Assembly (NCBI GenBank): GCA_943736015.1
Contig: OX031062.1
Location: 26,075,462 to 26,139,461, forward strand
DNA length: 64,000 nt
Direction: 5' to 3'
Source of the DNA: Tridacna crocea
Taxonomy: Eukaryota > Mollusca > Bivalvia > Cardiida > Cardiidae
The notes under the pieces are model-generated. The model saw only the letters and a program-made list of their open reading frames with translations. It was not told where the DNA came from and made no database searches. Position numbers and translations under genes: made by a program. Of the stretch, positions 43,361 through 53,105 are shown piece by piece; the first letter of the stretch is position 1; the number at the start of each line of letters is the position of its first letter.

Positions 43361-43789
43361 AGATGCATCTTTTACTATTCTGATGTATAGAATTTTCAAT
43401 TATAACTATATAGGAAAACTTAGATCTTTTAAGAATTATAACCTAGTTAAAGCTGTGTAAAATAATGTTTAAGAGTTCATGGTATACATAAAAGAAGTGA
43501 TTCAGTCCGCCAAATTATTACAAACAGCTATCTAAATCTTCCCTCTACATCAGTGGTGTTATTTCACAGCTTAACTAGCAGTAAAACCAAATCTTCCTTG
43601 AAATTCCATGGGTTTAGTTAGCACTCATAATATATCTAATAGCTGCAATAAAGACTTTAAATATGAAGCAATTTCTCAAGGCTTCCAATTTTTTTGCCTA
43701 TATATTTTGAATAGATTTTACTGAAAAGAGGAGGAGGGGGGGGGGGTGGCAAAGAGAGAGGAGCCTGAATTCATTGCCTTAAAAAATAC
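43361..43789. other. Unassigned sequence with a G-run
   Basis: GAGGAGG followed by a run of about a dozen G near 43735. Nothing else recognised. Confidence 0.4.
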
Positions 43790-44250
43790 TCTAAATTTCA
43801 CGGTTTACAATTGATAGCAAAATCATATTGTGTAATATGCACATCTTCACTTTGCAATGAATTTACTACTTCCTATGACTTCTGACAGAAATCTGTCCTG
43901 TAAATATTGAGAAATAGCTTGGACAAAAATCATGAAAGGGCCATAACTCATTTGAAAATCATTCAGCCAAAACCAATTACAATACGCACATCTTTGCCTT
44001 ATATTCAAAATTTTATTGACGTTTTATAGAAATCTGTCCAATGCTTATTGAGAAATAGCGCAGACGAAAAAAAAATAATAAAGAAATGGCCATAACTCAT
44101 TTGATATTATACAACTGTAACCAAATCGTAATAATTACACTTCTGCTTCATATTAAAACTTCCCATGAAGTTCAGTTGAGATCGGTCTACTAGTCATTGA
44201 GAAATTTATACTGTGGACAAAAATGCAATAGACTGACTGACACTATGACT
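43790..44250 (+). repeat. Three diverged core repeats of about 145 bp
   Basis: GAAATCTGTCC ... TATTGAGAAATAG recurs at 43888, 44029 and (diverged) 44178, with GGCCATAACTCATTTGA in the first two. A GACTGACTGACACTATGACT tail and CCCACAAAGTTTGTGGG follow. Same layout as pearl-like elements (core repeats then microsatellite). Confidence 0.7.
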
Positions 44251-44588
44251 CCTATGTACTGTCCCACAAAGTTTGTGGGACTATAGTGATTTATGGACCA
44301 TATGGTGTTTAAAACTGTTTTCAACATTATTTCAGTTAAATCACCTAAGCCAGTGCACCTATCCATGCTTTCCCATATAACCATCGTCGAAACAATGATC
44401 ATCGTTAAGAGAGGAATCAATCCTGTCTCAATGACTATCATCAATCCTTGGACAGAAATTGGCTGTGCAAGGGATTGAACCAATTTAAGTATTCTTTGCA
44501 TTAAGGCCAATTTCAGATCAATTTGTTCAAGTAATATCTCTGTTACGTGAGATGCTTTCAATACTAATTTATAATTTTAAAATTAACA
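44251..44588. other. Unassigned sequence with tRNA-like box on minus strand
   Basis: GGTTCAATCCC (B-box-like) at 44470-44480 on the minus strand; no convincing A box, so a SINE is possible but unproven. Confidence 0.3.
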
Positions 44589-44815
44589 TTAACCAAAGAA
44601 CAAAATTCAGGCCCTAATTAGACCAAAGTCAAAGCATTTGAAGACAACATATTGAATGTAGCTAAACAGACAATTTCTGTATGTGATAAGGTAGAAAACA
44701 TTGTGGGAAAAGAAAAAAATGCTGGTTACCAGCATTTTCTCCTTTTCTTACAATATTTTCAAAGGACTTCTTCCCCAGGGTCGTTAAAACTCAGGATTGT
44801 GTGCTAAAGAGTTAA
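44589..44815 (+). mobile_element. Family A TTAA-MITE, full length
   Basis: TTAACCAAAGAAC start (lost CTCTTTACC), good hairpin, ends GCTAAAGAGTTAA. Confidence 0.87.
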
Positions 44816-45141
44816 AAGAGTTAGAGGTTTATTTTAATCTTCTTGTACATCTTTAATTTGGTGTGTAGGTGGGTGTTGGAACCTTTTCCTGGTCAGCAGA
44901 ATCAAGATTTCAACAGCAATTTTGCAACAGAATGACAATAAATGTTTCCACACAGTGTCAGCATTATGTCCATTTTCTACAATGGTTCCTGGCTGTATCT
45001 TTCTTCCAGTTTCTTTCAGCACACTGTTCTTCCTATCTTTTCTTGTCTTGTCTATGTATAACTCTTGGTATGATAGGGGTAAAATAATCATTTAAGAAAG
45101 AGGTTAATCCAAAGGGGCTGTGGTAGGTAAAGGATCACTTA
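44816..45141. other. Unassigned sequence
   Basis: Overlapping open frames on both strands (about 70-85 codons), with no recognisable domain or splice context. Confidence 0.35.
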
Positions 45142-45270
45142 TACCTGTACCAACCAATCCAGCTTTTAATGACCTTGACACAGAAAGGTTTCAGAAAAAT
45201 TGTGGGAAATTGAGGAAATGCTGGTTAGCAGCAGCATTTTTTAAAAAAATTTTTCTAGCTTTTCCATGAT
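45142..45270 (-). mobile_element. Family A TTAA-MITE, long arm lost
   Basis: TGTACCAACCAATCC, GACCTTGACACAGAAAGG, hairpin centre expanded by an extra GCA. Confidence 0.68.
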
Positions 45271-45361
45271 GGAAAACCCTTTCTTGGTCCATGTTTGTCT
45301 GCAAGTTATGCTTCTAATAATAATTGGACGGAGGTGTAACATTTTGCCCACTGAGAAAGAG

Positions 45362-45531
45362 TTAACACTTCACTACACAATCCCCCGGGTTGTTTTACAT
45401 TTTCTCCTTTTCCCCCAATGTTTTTTACCCTTCCAAAACCAAATTTCAAATTTTCAGTCACATTTATTTTGTTGTCTGCAAATGCTTTCAATTGGACCAG
45501 TCTAAAATTTTCTTGTGTGGTAAAGAATTAA
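45362..45531 (-). mobile_element. Family A TTAA-MITE, one hairpin arm deleted
   Basis: TTAACACTTCACTACAC, then straight to CATTTTCTCCTTTTCCC; long arm intact to GGTAAAGAATTAA. Confidence 0.88.
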
Positions 45532-45690
45532 CCAGCAAATTCTCCTTATCGCACAAAATTTATCTTTGAAAAGGTAAGAAATATAATGGAAAATGGAGGA
45601 AAAGATGGTTTACCTACATTTCTCCATTTCAAGCAATGCTTTAGAAGGGCCATCAGCCTCAAGATCATTAAATTACAAAATTATGTAATG
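45528..45690 (+). mobile_element. Family A-like remnant
   Basis: Begins at the neighbour's TTAA. GGTAAGAAATATAATGG, GATGGTTTACCTACATTTC is a worn hairpin. Confidence 0.5.
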
Positions 45691-45927
45691 GTCTGTACAT
45701 GTCTGTGTTACAAGATCAAGATCCTACAACTTACATGTCCAGCAGATTACATCGATCAAAGCCGCAAAAACAAATCATACATTTTCTGACCCAGTTTTCA
45801 ACAAAAGCTCTTTTGTACAAAATGAGACCAGAGCACATTATGTCTAATATCTATATCCCAGGTTGTTTACATCTAAAAACAAAATATTTATAAAACTATT
45901 GAAACAAGCACCTGCACCCTAGACAAT

Positions 45928-45949
45928 GGGGGTGGTGGGGGGGTGGGGG
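45928..45949 (+). other. G-quadruplex-prone tract
   Basis: G5-TGGT-G7-T-G5 provides four or more runs of at least three G within 22 bases. Confidence 0.6.
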
Positions 45950-45960
45950 ATATCAGTCCT

Positions 45961-46189
45961 TTAACCTATTACCACACGCGAAAAATTTAGACTGGTCCAA
46001 ATTGAAAGCATTTGCAGAAGACAAAATAAAGGTGACTGAAAAATTGAAATTTGTTCTGGGAAGGGTAGAAAACACTGTGGGAAAAGGAGAAAATGCTGGT
46101 TACCAGCATTTTCTCCTTTTCCCACAGTGTTTTCAAAAGGCTTCTTTCTCAAGGGCGTCAAAAGTAGGGATTGTGTGGTAATGGGTTAA
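45961..46189 (+). mobile_element. Family A TTAA-MITE, ACACTG subfamily
   Basis: Left stem AACACTGTGGG and right stem CCCACAGTGTT carry matched changes. TTAACCTATTACC to GGTAATGGGTTAA. Right TTAA shared with the next copy. Confidence 0.95.
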
Positions 46190-46328
46190 CACACAATCCA
46201 ATGTTTTACATTAGGCTGTTGAATTAAGCTTCTGAAAACACTGTGGGGAAAGGAGAAAATACTAGTAACCAGCATTTTCCCCTCTTTAAATAAAGTTTCC
46301 TTTCTTCAAATAGAATAATTTGAGCCAA
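46186..46328 (-). mobile_element. Family A TTAA-MITE, long arm mostly lost
   Basis: TTAACACACAATCC start, left stem AACACTGTGGGGAAAGG, right stem cut short, about 40 bp of uncertain sequence. Confidence 0.75.
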
Positions 46329-46547
46329 TTAACTCTTTACAACACAATCCTGACCCTGAGAAAGAGGCCTTTTGAATACACTGTGGGAAAAGGAGAAAAC
46401 GCTGGTAATCAGCATTTTTTTCCTTTTCTACAGTGTTTTCTACCCTGCTAAAACCAAATTTTAATTTTTCATTCACCTTTATTTTGTTGTCTGCAAATGC
46501 TTTCAATTTGGTCCAGTCGAAAATTTTATCATGTGGTAAAGAGTTAA
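46329..46547 (-). mobile_element. Family A TTAA-MITE, ACACTG subfamily
   Basis: TACACTGTGGG / CTACAGTGTT stems. TTAACTCTTTACAACAC to GGTAAAGAGTTAA. Confidence 0.92.
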
Positions 46548-46557
46548 ACAAATGCAA

Positions 46558-46606
46558 TTGCTTTAAATTTGGACAAGTCTAAAATTTTGTTGTTTGGTAG
46601 AGTTAT
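46558..46606 (-). mobile_element. Family A long-arm end fragment
   Basis: GCTTTAAATTTGGACAAGTC to GTTTGGTAGAGTTA. Fourth element in this run. Confidence 0.75.
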
Positions 46607-46965
46607 TGCATGTGATAAATGAAATCATTTTCATTTTGCAGACAGACATAAATATTGTTATTTCAATTGATTACTTAATTATTGAGCAAGAGTTACTTGT
46701 ACTGAGCCAGGATATCTCATAAAATGTTCAACTGTTTTTTATCAGACTGTTCTGGTATAATCTGATCTTGGAAACACTTTCTATACTTACGGTACACCAA
46801 AGATCAGACTAAAATCAAAGTAAAGGTTTGCTTAAATTAAGTCAGGATATCAAATAAAGAAACTTTTATTTTATCATAAAATATGTTAATGATACAAAAT
46901 GTTTCATTAATTTTATTTGCCTGATACCTTTCACAGCATTGACTTCCTACAAGACAACAAATGTT
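46607..46965. other. Unassigned sequence
   Basis: Family E-like GACTGTTCTGGTATAATCTG near 46744. Nothing else. Confidence 0.35.
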
Positions 46966-47115
46966 TTAACTGACATTACCAAACAACAAATTCATGTACT
47001 GGTCCACATTGAAAGCATTTGCAGATGACAAAATAAATGTGACTGAAAAATCAAAGTTTGATTTGGGAAGGGTAGAAAACATTGTGGGAAGGAGAGAAAA
47101 TGCTGAAATGCCCAC
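46966..47115 (+). mobile_element. Family A TTAA-MITE, short arm lost
   Basis: TTAACTGACATTACC, complete long arm, left stem ending AAAATGCTG. Confidence 0.85.
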
Positions 47116-47127
47116 TTCAGAAAGTCC

Positions 47128-47368
47128 TTAACTCTTTACCACACAATCCCGACTTTTAAAGACCCTGAGAAAGAAAGCTTTTGAAAACATTATGGGAAAA
47201 GGAGAAAATGCTGGTTTATAATACCAGCATTTTCTCCTTTTCCCACATTTGTTTTCTACCCTTCCAAAATCAGATATCAATCTTTGGGTCACATTTATTT
47301 TGTCGTCTGCAAAATTTATGTTTTCAATTTGAACTAGTCCAAAATTTTGTTGTTTGGTAAAGAATTAA
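47128..47368 (-). mobile_element. Family A TTAA-MITE with enlarged loop
   Basis: Hairpin centre GCTGGTTTATAATACCAGC adds loop bases. TTAACTCTTTACC to GGTAAAGAATTAA. Confidence 0.92.
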
Positions 47369-47665
47369 AACACTTATTTGTCAATGTATCTGGTATGAAT
47401 GGGTGCAGACCTTAACAAGGATGCTTTCCTGTACAGCCTGATCTTTGATATAAGGCTCTTCTATAGTTGTAGTTACTTTTGTAGCCAGTGTGGATCAAGA
47501 GAAAACAACAAAACACGCAGTCCTAACCTGGACCAACAAAAAGATTGACCCAAAGAAGCTTGAAAATTGCATTTAATTTGGTAGGTCTAAGATCAGACTG
47601 CACATTCTGTGCAATGTGAATTGATAAACACTGTTTGCAAAACTAGTAACAGTATCACCCAAGGA
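47369..47665. other. Family E remnants and unassigned DNA
   Basis: GTACAGCCTGATCTTTGAT near 47432 and GATCAGACTGCACATTCTGT near 47591. Confidence 0.45.
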
Positions 47666-47880
47666 TTAACTCTTTACCATATGACACAATATCAGACTTG
47701 TCTATATTGGAAGCACTTGCAGTTGACAAATTTGACTGTCTCAAAAATTGAAATTTGGTTTGAGAGGGGAAAAAACACTGTGGGTAAAGGAAAAAAATGC
47801 TCGTTACTAGCATTTCCACTTCCCACCATTTTTACAGAAGGCTTCTTTCTACGGGAGATGAAAACAAGAGATTGTTTAAG
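47666..47880 (+). mobile_element. Family A TTAA-MITE, diverged
   Basis: TTAACTCTTTACCATATGAC, stem ACACTGTGGGTAAAGG, right end eroded. Confidence 0.82.
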
Positions 47881-47889
47881 TATATATGC

Positions 47890-48088
47890 TTATAATACCT
47901 TACCACATAACCTCTAGTTGTAAAAACCTTGAAGTAAAAAGCTTTTGAAAACATTGTGAGAAAAGAAGAACATTCTGGTAAGCTGCTTTTTACAAGGAAA
48001 TTCCATCAGTTAATCAGTTAAGTTGTCATCAGCAAATATTCTCAGTTTTGATACATCCAAAATTTAGTTGTTGAGGTAAAAAGGTCAA
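47890..48088 (-). mobile_element. Family A TTAA-MITE, decayed
   Basis: ATACCTTACCACATAACC start, AAAACATTGTGAGAAAAG, right stem lost, long arm to GAGGTAAAAAGG. Confidence 0.7.
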
Positions 48089-48472
48089 GATTAAAACTTC
48101 TGCACTTGTCTGTTACAGATTTTATTGACACTATTTTGCATTGGAAATTCCAAGGTGTTCCTCCCTAAGTTCAGAAAGGCATGGAAAAAACTTACACCAT
48201 AAAGAGATGATGACATAAATTTCATATAAACTTCATAATAATTTATAGAACTTGCATGATCAATTAAACATACAGACAATAAATGCATTCACTGCCCACC
48301 CACATGTGTTTTTTACCTTTTTTGTGTTTGCAACATCTGGCCCCACAATCCTCGATGATAATTCATACATACAAGTGACATTTTAATTGCAAATGCATAC
48401 CTTAACCACCGTTCTGTCATTGACAAATGTGGCAGAGGGATTCGTGACTCTCAATGGAATTCATAATCTTAT
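48089..48472. other. Unassigned sequence
   Basis: Nothing recognised. Confidence 0.4.
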
Positions 48473-48609
48473 TTAACCCATTCATCCTTTACCACTCAAT
48501 CCTGAGTTTTACCAACCCAGGCCTGAGAACTAAGAAGCCTTTCGGAAACGATGAAAGAAAATGAGAGAATGCTGGTTACCAGCATTTTATCCTTTTCCCA
48601 TGAAGTTGA
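48473..48609 (-). mobile_element. Family A TTAA-MITE, truncated; first of a chain
   Basis: TTAACCCATT followed by CATCCTTTACCACTC, hairpin, then cut at CCCATGAAGTTGA where the next element begins. Confidence 0.8.
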
Positions 48610-48835
48610 ACTCTTTACCAAACGACAAAATTTTAGACTGGTCCAGATTGAAAGAATTTGCAGGTGACAAAATAAAAGTAACTGAAAATTTGAAATTTCA
48701 CTTGGAAAGGGAAGAAAACATTGTGGGAAAAGTAGAAAATGCTGGTTACCAGCATTTTCTCCTTTTTCAACAATGTTTTCAAAAGGATTCTTTCTCATGG
48801 TCGTTAAAAGTTGGGATTGTGTGGTAATGAGTTAA
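48606..48835 (+). mobile_element. Family A TTAA-MITE, second of chain
   Basis: TTGAACTCTTTACC to GGTAATGAGTTAA; good hairpin. Confidence 0.92.
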
Positions 48836-49059
48836 TACTTTATGGCAAAAGTTTACCCTAGTCAAATTTGAAAGCATTGCATGCAGATAAAAAAAAAATG
48901 ACTCAAGAACTGGAATCTGTCTTAGATAGGGTAGAAAACATTGTGGGAAAAGAAGACAAATGCTGGTTACCAGCATTTACTCCTTTTTCCTCGTTGTTTT
49001 TTTCAAAAGGATTCTTCCTGAGGATTGTTAAAAGCCGACACGGTCTGGTAAAGAGTTAC
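48832..49059 (+). mobile_element. Family A TTAA-MITE, third of chain
   Basis: TTAATACTTTATGGC start; ends GGTAAAGAGTTAC. Same orientation as the second member. Confidence 0.88.
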
Positions 49060-49133
49060 GCAACATTTGTCATCTGTCAATGCTTTCAATTTGGACATTT
49101 AGTCTACATTTTTTCTTGTTTGGTAAAGAGTTC
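49056..49133 (-). mobile_element. Family A long-arm fragment, fourth of chain
   Basis: TCATCTGTCAATGCTTTC, ATTTGGACATTTAGTC, ends GGTAAAGAGTTCA. Confidence 0.8.
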
Positions 49134-49362
49134 ACCCTTTCCAAAGCATTAAATTTAAGATGCACTCGGTTGAGAGCAACTGAAGATGACAAATTCAAAA
49201 TAGGTAAAAATTAATCGAAGTTCTTTGAAACGTATAAAACTTTGTGGGAATAGGAGAAAATGCCGTTTAATGAGCTTTTTTGTCCCAATTTTTCAATCTT
49301 AACAAACAGGCTTCATCCTTTAGAACAGTTCATAAAAATGGGATTGTTTAGAAAAGAGTTAC
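49130..49362 (+). mobile_element. Family A TTAA-MITE, fifth of chain, oldest-looking
   Basis: TTCACCCTTTCC, GACAAATTCAAAATAGG, stem GGAATAGGAGAAAATGCC; ends AGAAAAGAGTTAC. Confidence 0.78.
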
Positions 49363-49413
49363 CATTTGGTAAAAAGTTGGACAACTGAATCCATTCTTGT
49401 TTTTTTACAACAT

Positions 49414-49616
49414 ATAACCCTTTGCCACATAATCACACAATCAAGTTTTAACACCCCTGACGCCAAGAAGCCTGGTAACCAGCATTTTCTCCTTTTCCCA
49501 CAATGTTTTCTATCCTATCAAGAACTACTTTCATCATATGAGCCACCTTTAATTTTTCATCTGCAAATGCTTTCAATTTGACTTTTCCAAAATCATGCCA
49601 TTTGGTAAACAGTTAA
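49414..49616 (-). mobile_element. Family A TTAA-MITE, one hairpin arm deleted
   Basis: AACCCTTTGCCACATAATC start; AAGAAGCCTGGTAACCAGC joins the short arm to the hairpin centre. Long arm to GGTAAACAGTTAA. Confidence 0.88.
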
Positions 49617-49832
49617 GAAAAGATCATCTTTGCACAGAGAATGCTTTCTGATCTACAATCTACCCTGTCTCCTTTGAACTGCCATACTTCAGAGTAACTC
49701 CAAATAAGCTATGGTCCCTTTCTTTAGTAATATATAAAAAAAATCATCAAAGGATACTTTACTATTGTATTGCCAAGTCAACAGAGACCTTTCCACTATA
49801 ATTATCAGATTAACATCTTCAGAACACTAACA

Positions 49833-50030
49833 GTCTAGCCATTTACCACACAATTTTATAACTTTAATAACCATGGAAGAAAAAGCTTTTGAAAACATTG
49901 TGGGAAAAGGAAAATAACAGCATTTTCTCCTTTTTCCACAATGTTTTCTACTCTATCACAGACAAAAATCATTTGACCCACAAATGATTTTTCGTCTTTC
50001 AATTTAGTTTGTGTACAATTTTGTAAATCT
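49833..50030 (-). mobile_element. Family A TTAA-MITE, shortened hairpin
   Basis: CCATTTACCACACAATTTTA start; stem centre reduced to GGAAAATAACAGCATTTTC. Confidence 0.8.
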
Positions 50031-50145
50031 CTTTACAAGAGAAATTGAAATATCAGAACAATCAAAATCAAGAGTATTTGCAGACAACAAATGAAATATG
50101 GCTGAAATTATGGAATTTATTTTTCCAATGGTAAAATTTTAAGTC
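50029..50145 (+). mobile_element. Family A long-arm fragment cut by family C
   Basis: CTCTTTACAAGAGAAATTG, GTATTTGCAGACAACAAATG, ATATGGCTGAAATTATGG, then the family C start. Confidence 0.7.
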
Positions 50146-50147
50146 CA

Positions 50148-50256
50148 GGGCCCATATTCACCAACCATTCTTGAGAATATTCTTAGTCTAACATTCTCCA
50201 AGATTTTCTAAATTTGTAGGTAACACAACTTCTGATTGGCTAAACTGGTATAAGAC
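50148..50256. mobile_element. Family C foldback element, left half
   Basis: GGGCCCATATTCACCAACC to TGATTGGCTAAACTGG; the mirror half is missing. Confidence 0.75.
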
Positions 50257-50320
50257 CGAAAAAATAATACAACAGCAAAGTAGCTTTAGTATATAGTGTT
50301 TCTGTGTAGTGGACAGAGCA

Positions 50321-50362
50321 GATCAAAGTTCAGACTGCAAATTTTGCAGTCTGATCTTGATC
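50321..50362. repeat. Family E inverted pair
   Basis: GATCAAAGTTCAGACTGCAA / TTGCAGTCTGATCTTGATC. Confidence 0.7.
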
Positions 50363-50650
50363 AAGACAAGCTGTAAAGTTAACTCAAATTGCAAAAAGTG
50401 CATAAAGGGTAAATAAAGGGGGTCTTTTTCGAAAGGGTCAAGAAGTAAAATATCACTTTGTTTTTGCAATTCCACACACTGATGACTGGTTTGAAGATGG
50501 TAATTGAAAAAATTCTAATCAATGATCTCTGCATTAGGTAGACTTTCTGGCGGTAGTAATTCAACCCAACTTTGACCAAATTTTCATCCTGTTTTTTCTA
50601 TGTGAATGCCAAATATGCCAATTGTAAAGATAGCTCTATAAATAATAGGT

Positions 50651-50879
50651 TTAACCTTTTCCCAAACAAGCCCTGGTTTTTACGGGTCTGGAATAGTAGC
50701 CTTTTGAAAACATTGTGGGAAAAGGAGAAAATGCTGGTAACCAGCATTTTCTCCTTTTCCCACAATGTTTTCTTCCCTATCATAAAGAGAAATCATCTTT
50801 TCAGCAAGAGTTGAATTGTCGTCTGCAAATGCTTTCAATTTGGTCTAGTCCAAAAATTTGTCGTTTCGGAAAGGGTTAA
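50651..50879 (-). mobile_element. Family A TTAA-MITE, TACGGGTCTGG subfamily, complete
   Basis: Full hairpin; TTAACCTTTTCCC to GGAAAGGGTTAA. The intact counterpart of 9689-9864. Confidence 0.94.
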
Positions 50880-50960
50880 GACATGCTAGTTCTTTACTTT
50901 CTTATACATACAAATGTGCCATAGACTACTTCATCTCTCTTCGTCTCTCTACCAGACAAT

Positions 50961-51189
50961 TTAACCCATTACCACACAATCCCTACTTTTGACGCCCCTG
51001 AGAAAGCAGCCTTTTGAAAACACTGTGGGAAAAGGAGAAAATGCTGGTAACCAGCATTTTCTCCTTTTCCCTCAGTGTTTTCTACCCGTCCCAGAAAAAA
51101 ATTCAATTTTTCAGTCACCTTTATTTTGTTGTCTACAAATGCTTTCAATTTGGACCAGTCTAAACTTTTCTCGTGTGGTAAAGAGTTAA
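50961..51189 (-). mobile_element. Family A TTAA-MITE, ACACTG subfamily
   Basis: AACACTGTGGG / CCTCAGTGTT stems. TTAACCCATTACCACAC to GGTAAAGAGTTAA. Confidence 0.95.
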
Positions 51190-51249
51190 TTCAAGATTTC
51201 GCAGAAAACTTAATGCAACTGTAATTTTGGTATTTGGGCTTTAGATATA

Positions 51250-51328
51250 GAAACCAGCATTTTTTTCCTGGCCCTGCAATGTTTTCAGACTTCTTTAAAA
51301 CTCGGGAATGACTGGCAAGGTACTAAAA
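51250..51328 (+). mobile_element. Family A short-arm fragment
   Basis: AACCAGCATTTTTTTCC, CAATGTTTTCAGACTTC, ACTCGGGAATGACTGG. Confidence 0.65.
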
Positions 51329-51388
51329 AAGAACAGCTTTCTTTAAGGTAAATCCCTAAGTGCCTTTCCCAACTACAGTTTTCTTTGT

Positions 51389-51450
51389 AGCCAGTGTAGA
51401 TCAAGATCAGATTGTACTAAATGTGCAGTCTGATGTTTGATCTACACTGT
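51389..51450. repeat. Family E inverted pair
   Basis: CCAGTGTAGATCAAGATCAG and its near-complement around ATTGTACTAAATGTGCA. Confidence 0.78.
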
Positions 51451-51482
51451 ATGCTTAGGCTGAAACACTACAGATAAAAGCA

Positions 51483-51712
51483 ATAAACCCATTACCAAAC
51501 GACAATATTTTAGACTTATCCAAATCGAAAGCATTTGCAGACGACAAAATAAAAGTGACTGAAAATTTGAAATTTGTTTTGTGAAGGGTAGAAAGCATTG
51601 TGGGAAAAGGAGAAAATGCTGGTTACCAGCATTTTCTCCTTTTCCCACAATGTTTTTTAAAGGCTTCTTTCTCAGGGGCGTCAAAAGTAGGGATTGTGTG
51701 GTAATAGGTTAA
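51483..51712 (+). mobile_element. Family A TTAA-MITE, near consensus
   Basis: ATAAACCCATTACCAAACG to GGTAATAGGTTAA. Confidence 0.94.
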
Positions 51713-52468
51713 TTGGCAATCAATTTAGATGCTGTTGACCAGCACTTTGCCTTTTTTGATGTTGTTGTCAGAAACCTTTTTCCACAACTGTTACAACATG
51801 AAATATTTTGTACAAGGGTTAACCCAGTGTTAATGTACTATCTTCTTTTGCCACGTCATATTCCAATTTTTGCAACAAAAAGTTTTCTTCATCCTGTCTG
51901 TAGCGTAATCTGGTAATAAAAGCACATGCTGGGAAAATATGTAAGCTGAAGAGAAGTAGAGAGAAATATGCACATAAAATACTTGCTCCAAGTGCAGCCT
52001 ATTTGCTTTGTACCCCATAGACAATATGACTCTTCACAATATCAATCCCTAAGTCACTGACTGATATTTCGCTGAGCCAAAGCCAGTAAGGAAGCAAAAG
52101 ATCAAGACCAGTAATCACTTTCTTTGGCATAAAAACTCAGAGGAAATATCCTATCATATTCTAATATTAGTCCTCTACAAAAAGAGGACAAAATCTCTCT
52201 AGTAGCGATTCCAGGATTGCTTTTGCAAGTTTATTTGTCAAAATATTGGATAGAGAGTATCAGTGATAAGACTTTTCTTTTATTGCAGTCTGATCTTGAT
52301 CACCCCGTCTGTAAAGAGAATGCTTAATTATTCTCATTCAGGCAAGAGATACTTGGCAAAATACCACATTTCTGTTTAAGGTGAGAAGCTAAATCTCTGC
52401 AGGTTTAATAACCTCCAATTATACTTTTTCCCGTTGTCTGCGCATGTCATATTCTTTGAAGATTCAAA
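51713..52468. other. Unassigned sequence
   Basis: Family E arm TGCAGTCTGATCTTGATCAC near 52287. Nothing else recognised. Confidence 0.4.
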
Positions 52469-52696
52469 CTGTTTGCCCATCCTCGGATACCCCAGGTCTC
52501 CCTATTTGCTACGCTACATCGACCCCTGGGACAATTAATTGAATTTCCCTCGCTTTACCGCTGGCAGAATGCTGGCTTTTCATTGGTTCCATCATCATTT
52601 TGTGATGGGCGAGTGGACTGTACACTATGACGTCCCAGGGGTCGATGTAGCGTAGCAAATAGGGAGACCCCAGGGTATCCGAGGATGCTGTTTGCC
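52469..52696. mobile_element. Foldback MITE with 9-bp target duplication
   Basis: CTGTTTGCC directly repeats at 52469-52477 and 52688-52696 and flanks a 210-bp element. Its ends CATCCTCGGATACCC are inverted over about 60 bp (through GCTACGCTACATCGACCCC). A 9-bp duplication is typical of Mutator-like elements (family knowledge). No coding capacity. Confidence 0.88.
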
Positions 52697-52859
52697 ATGA
52701 CGTATACCAACCCCAAATACTAGGAAAATGTAGGGCATATACTGAAGCTATTACCATGAACTGGCCATTTGAAGTATTCAAGGGATTGTTCATGAACTCA
52801 AGAACTACTTTTCGCAGGCGTCGCCATTCATAGTTAAAAAGATGTTGATATGTGTGTGT

Positions 52860-53105
52860 TTTTTCGAAGACAAATATTCAATATAGTATGACATGGACTA
52901 TAACTAAGAAATAGGATAAATAGATAATACATGGCAGCATGGAATGGGAAAGTTTATGAGGCTTAGCAGCTCATTGGATAAAATGTTTTTTCTAAGCCAA
53001 ATATTCAATATAGTATGACATGGGCTGTAAATAAGACATAGGATAAATAGATAATACATGGTGTTTTGAAATGGGAAAATTTATCAGGCTTGGCTCATTG
53101 GACAG
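52860..53105 (+). repeat. Two-copy tandem repeat, 127-bp period
   Basis: CAAATATTCAATATAGTATG at 52871 and 52998; both units continue with AGGATAAATAGATAATACAT and GGCTTGGCTCATTGGA-like ends. Confidence 0.85.

Noticed and set aside
44190..44561. 123-codon minus-strand frame
   Set aside because: It overlaps the core-repeat tail and anonymous DNA. No recognisable domain.
50989..51189. Recurring frame starting MTPLRK, found in at least six copies
   Set aside because: It is the translated short arm, hairpin and long arm of family A. It recurs because the repeat recurs, and stops or frameshifts appear in older copies.
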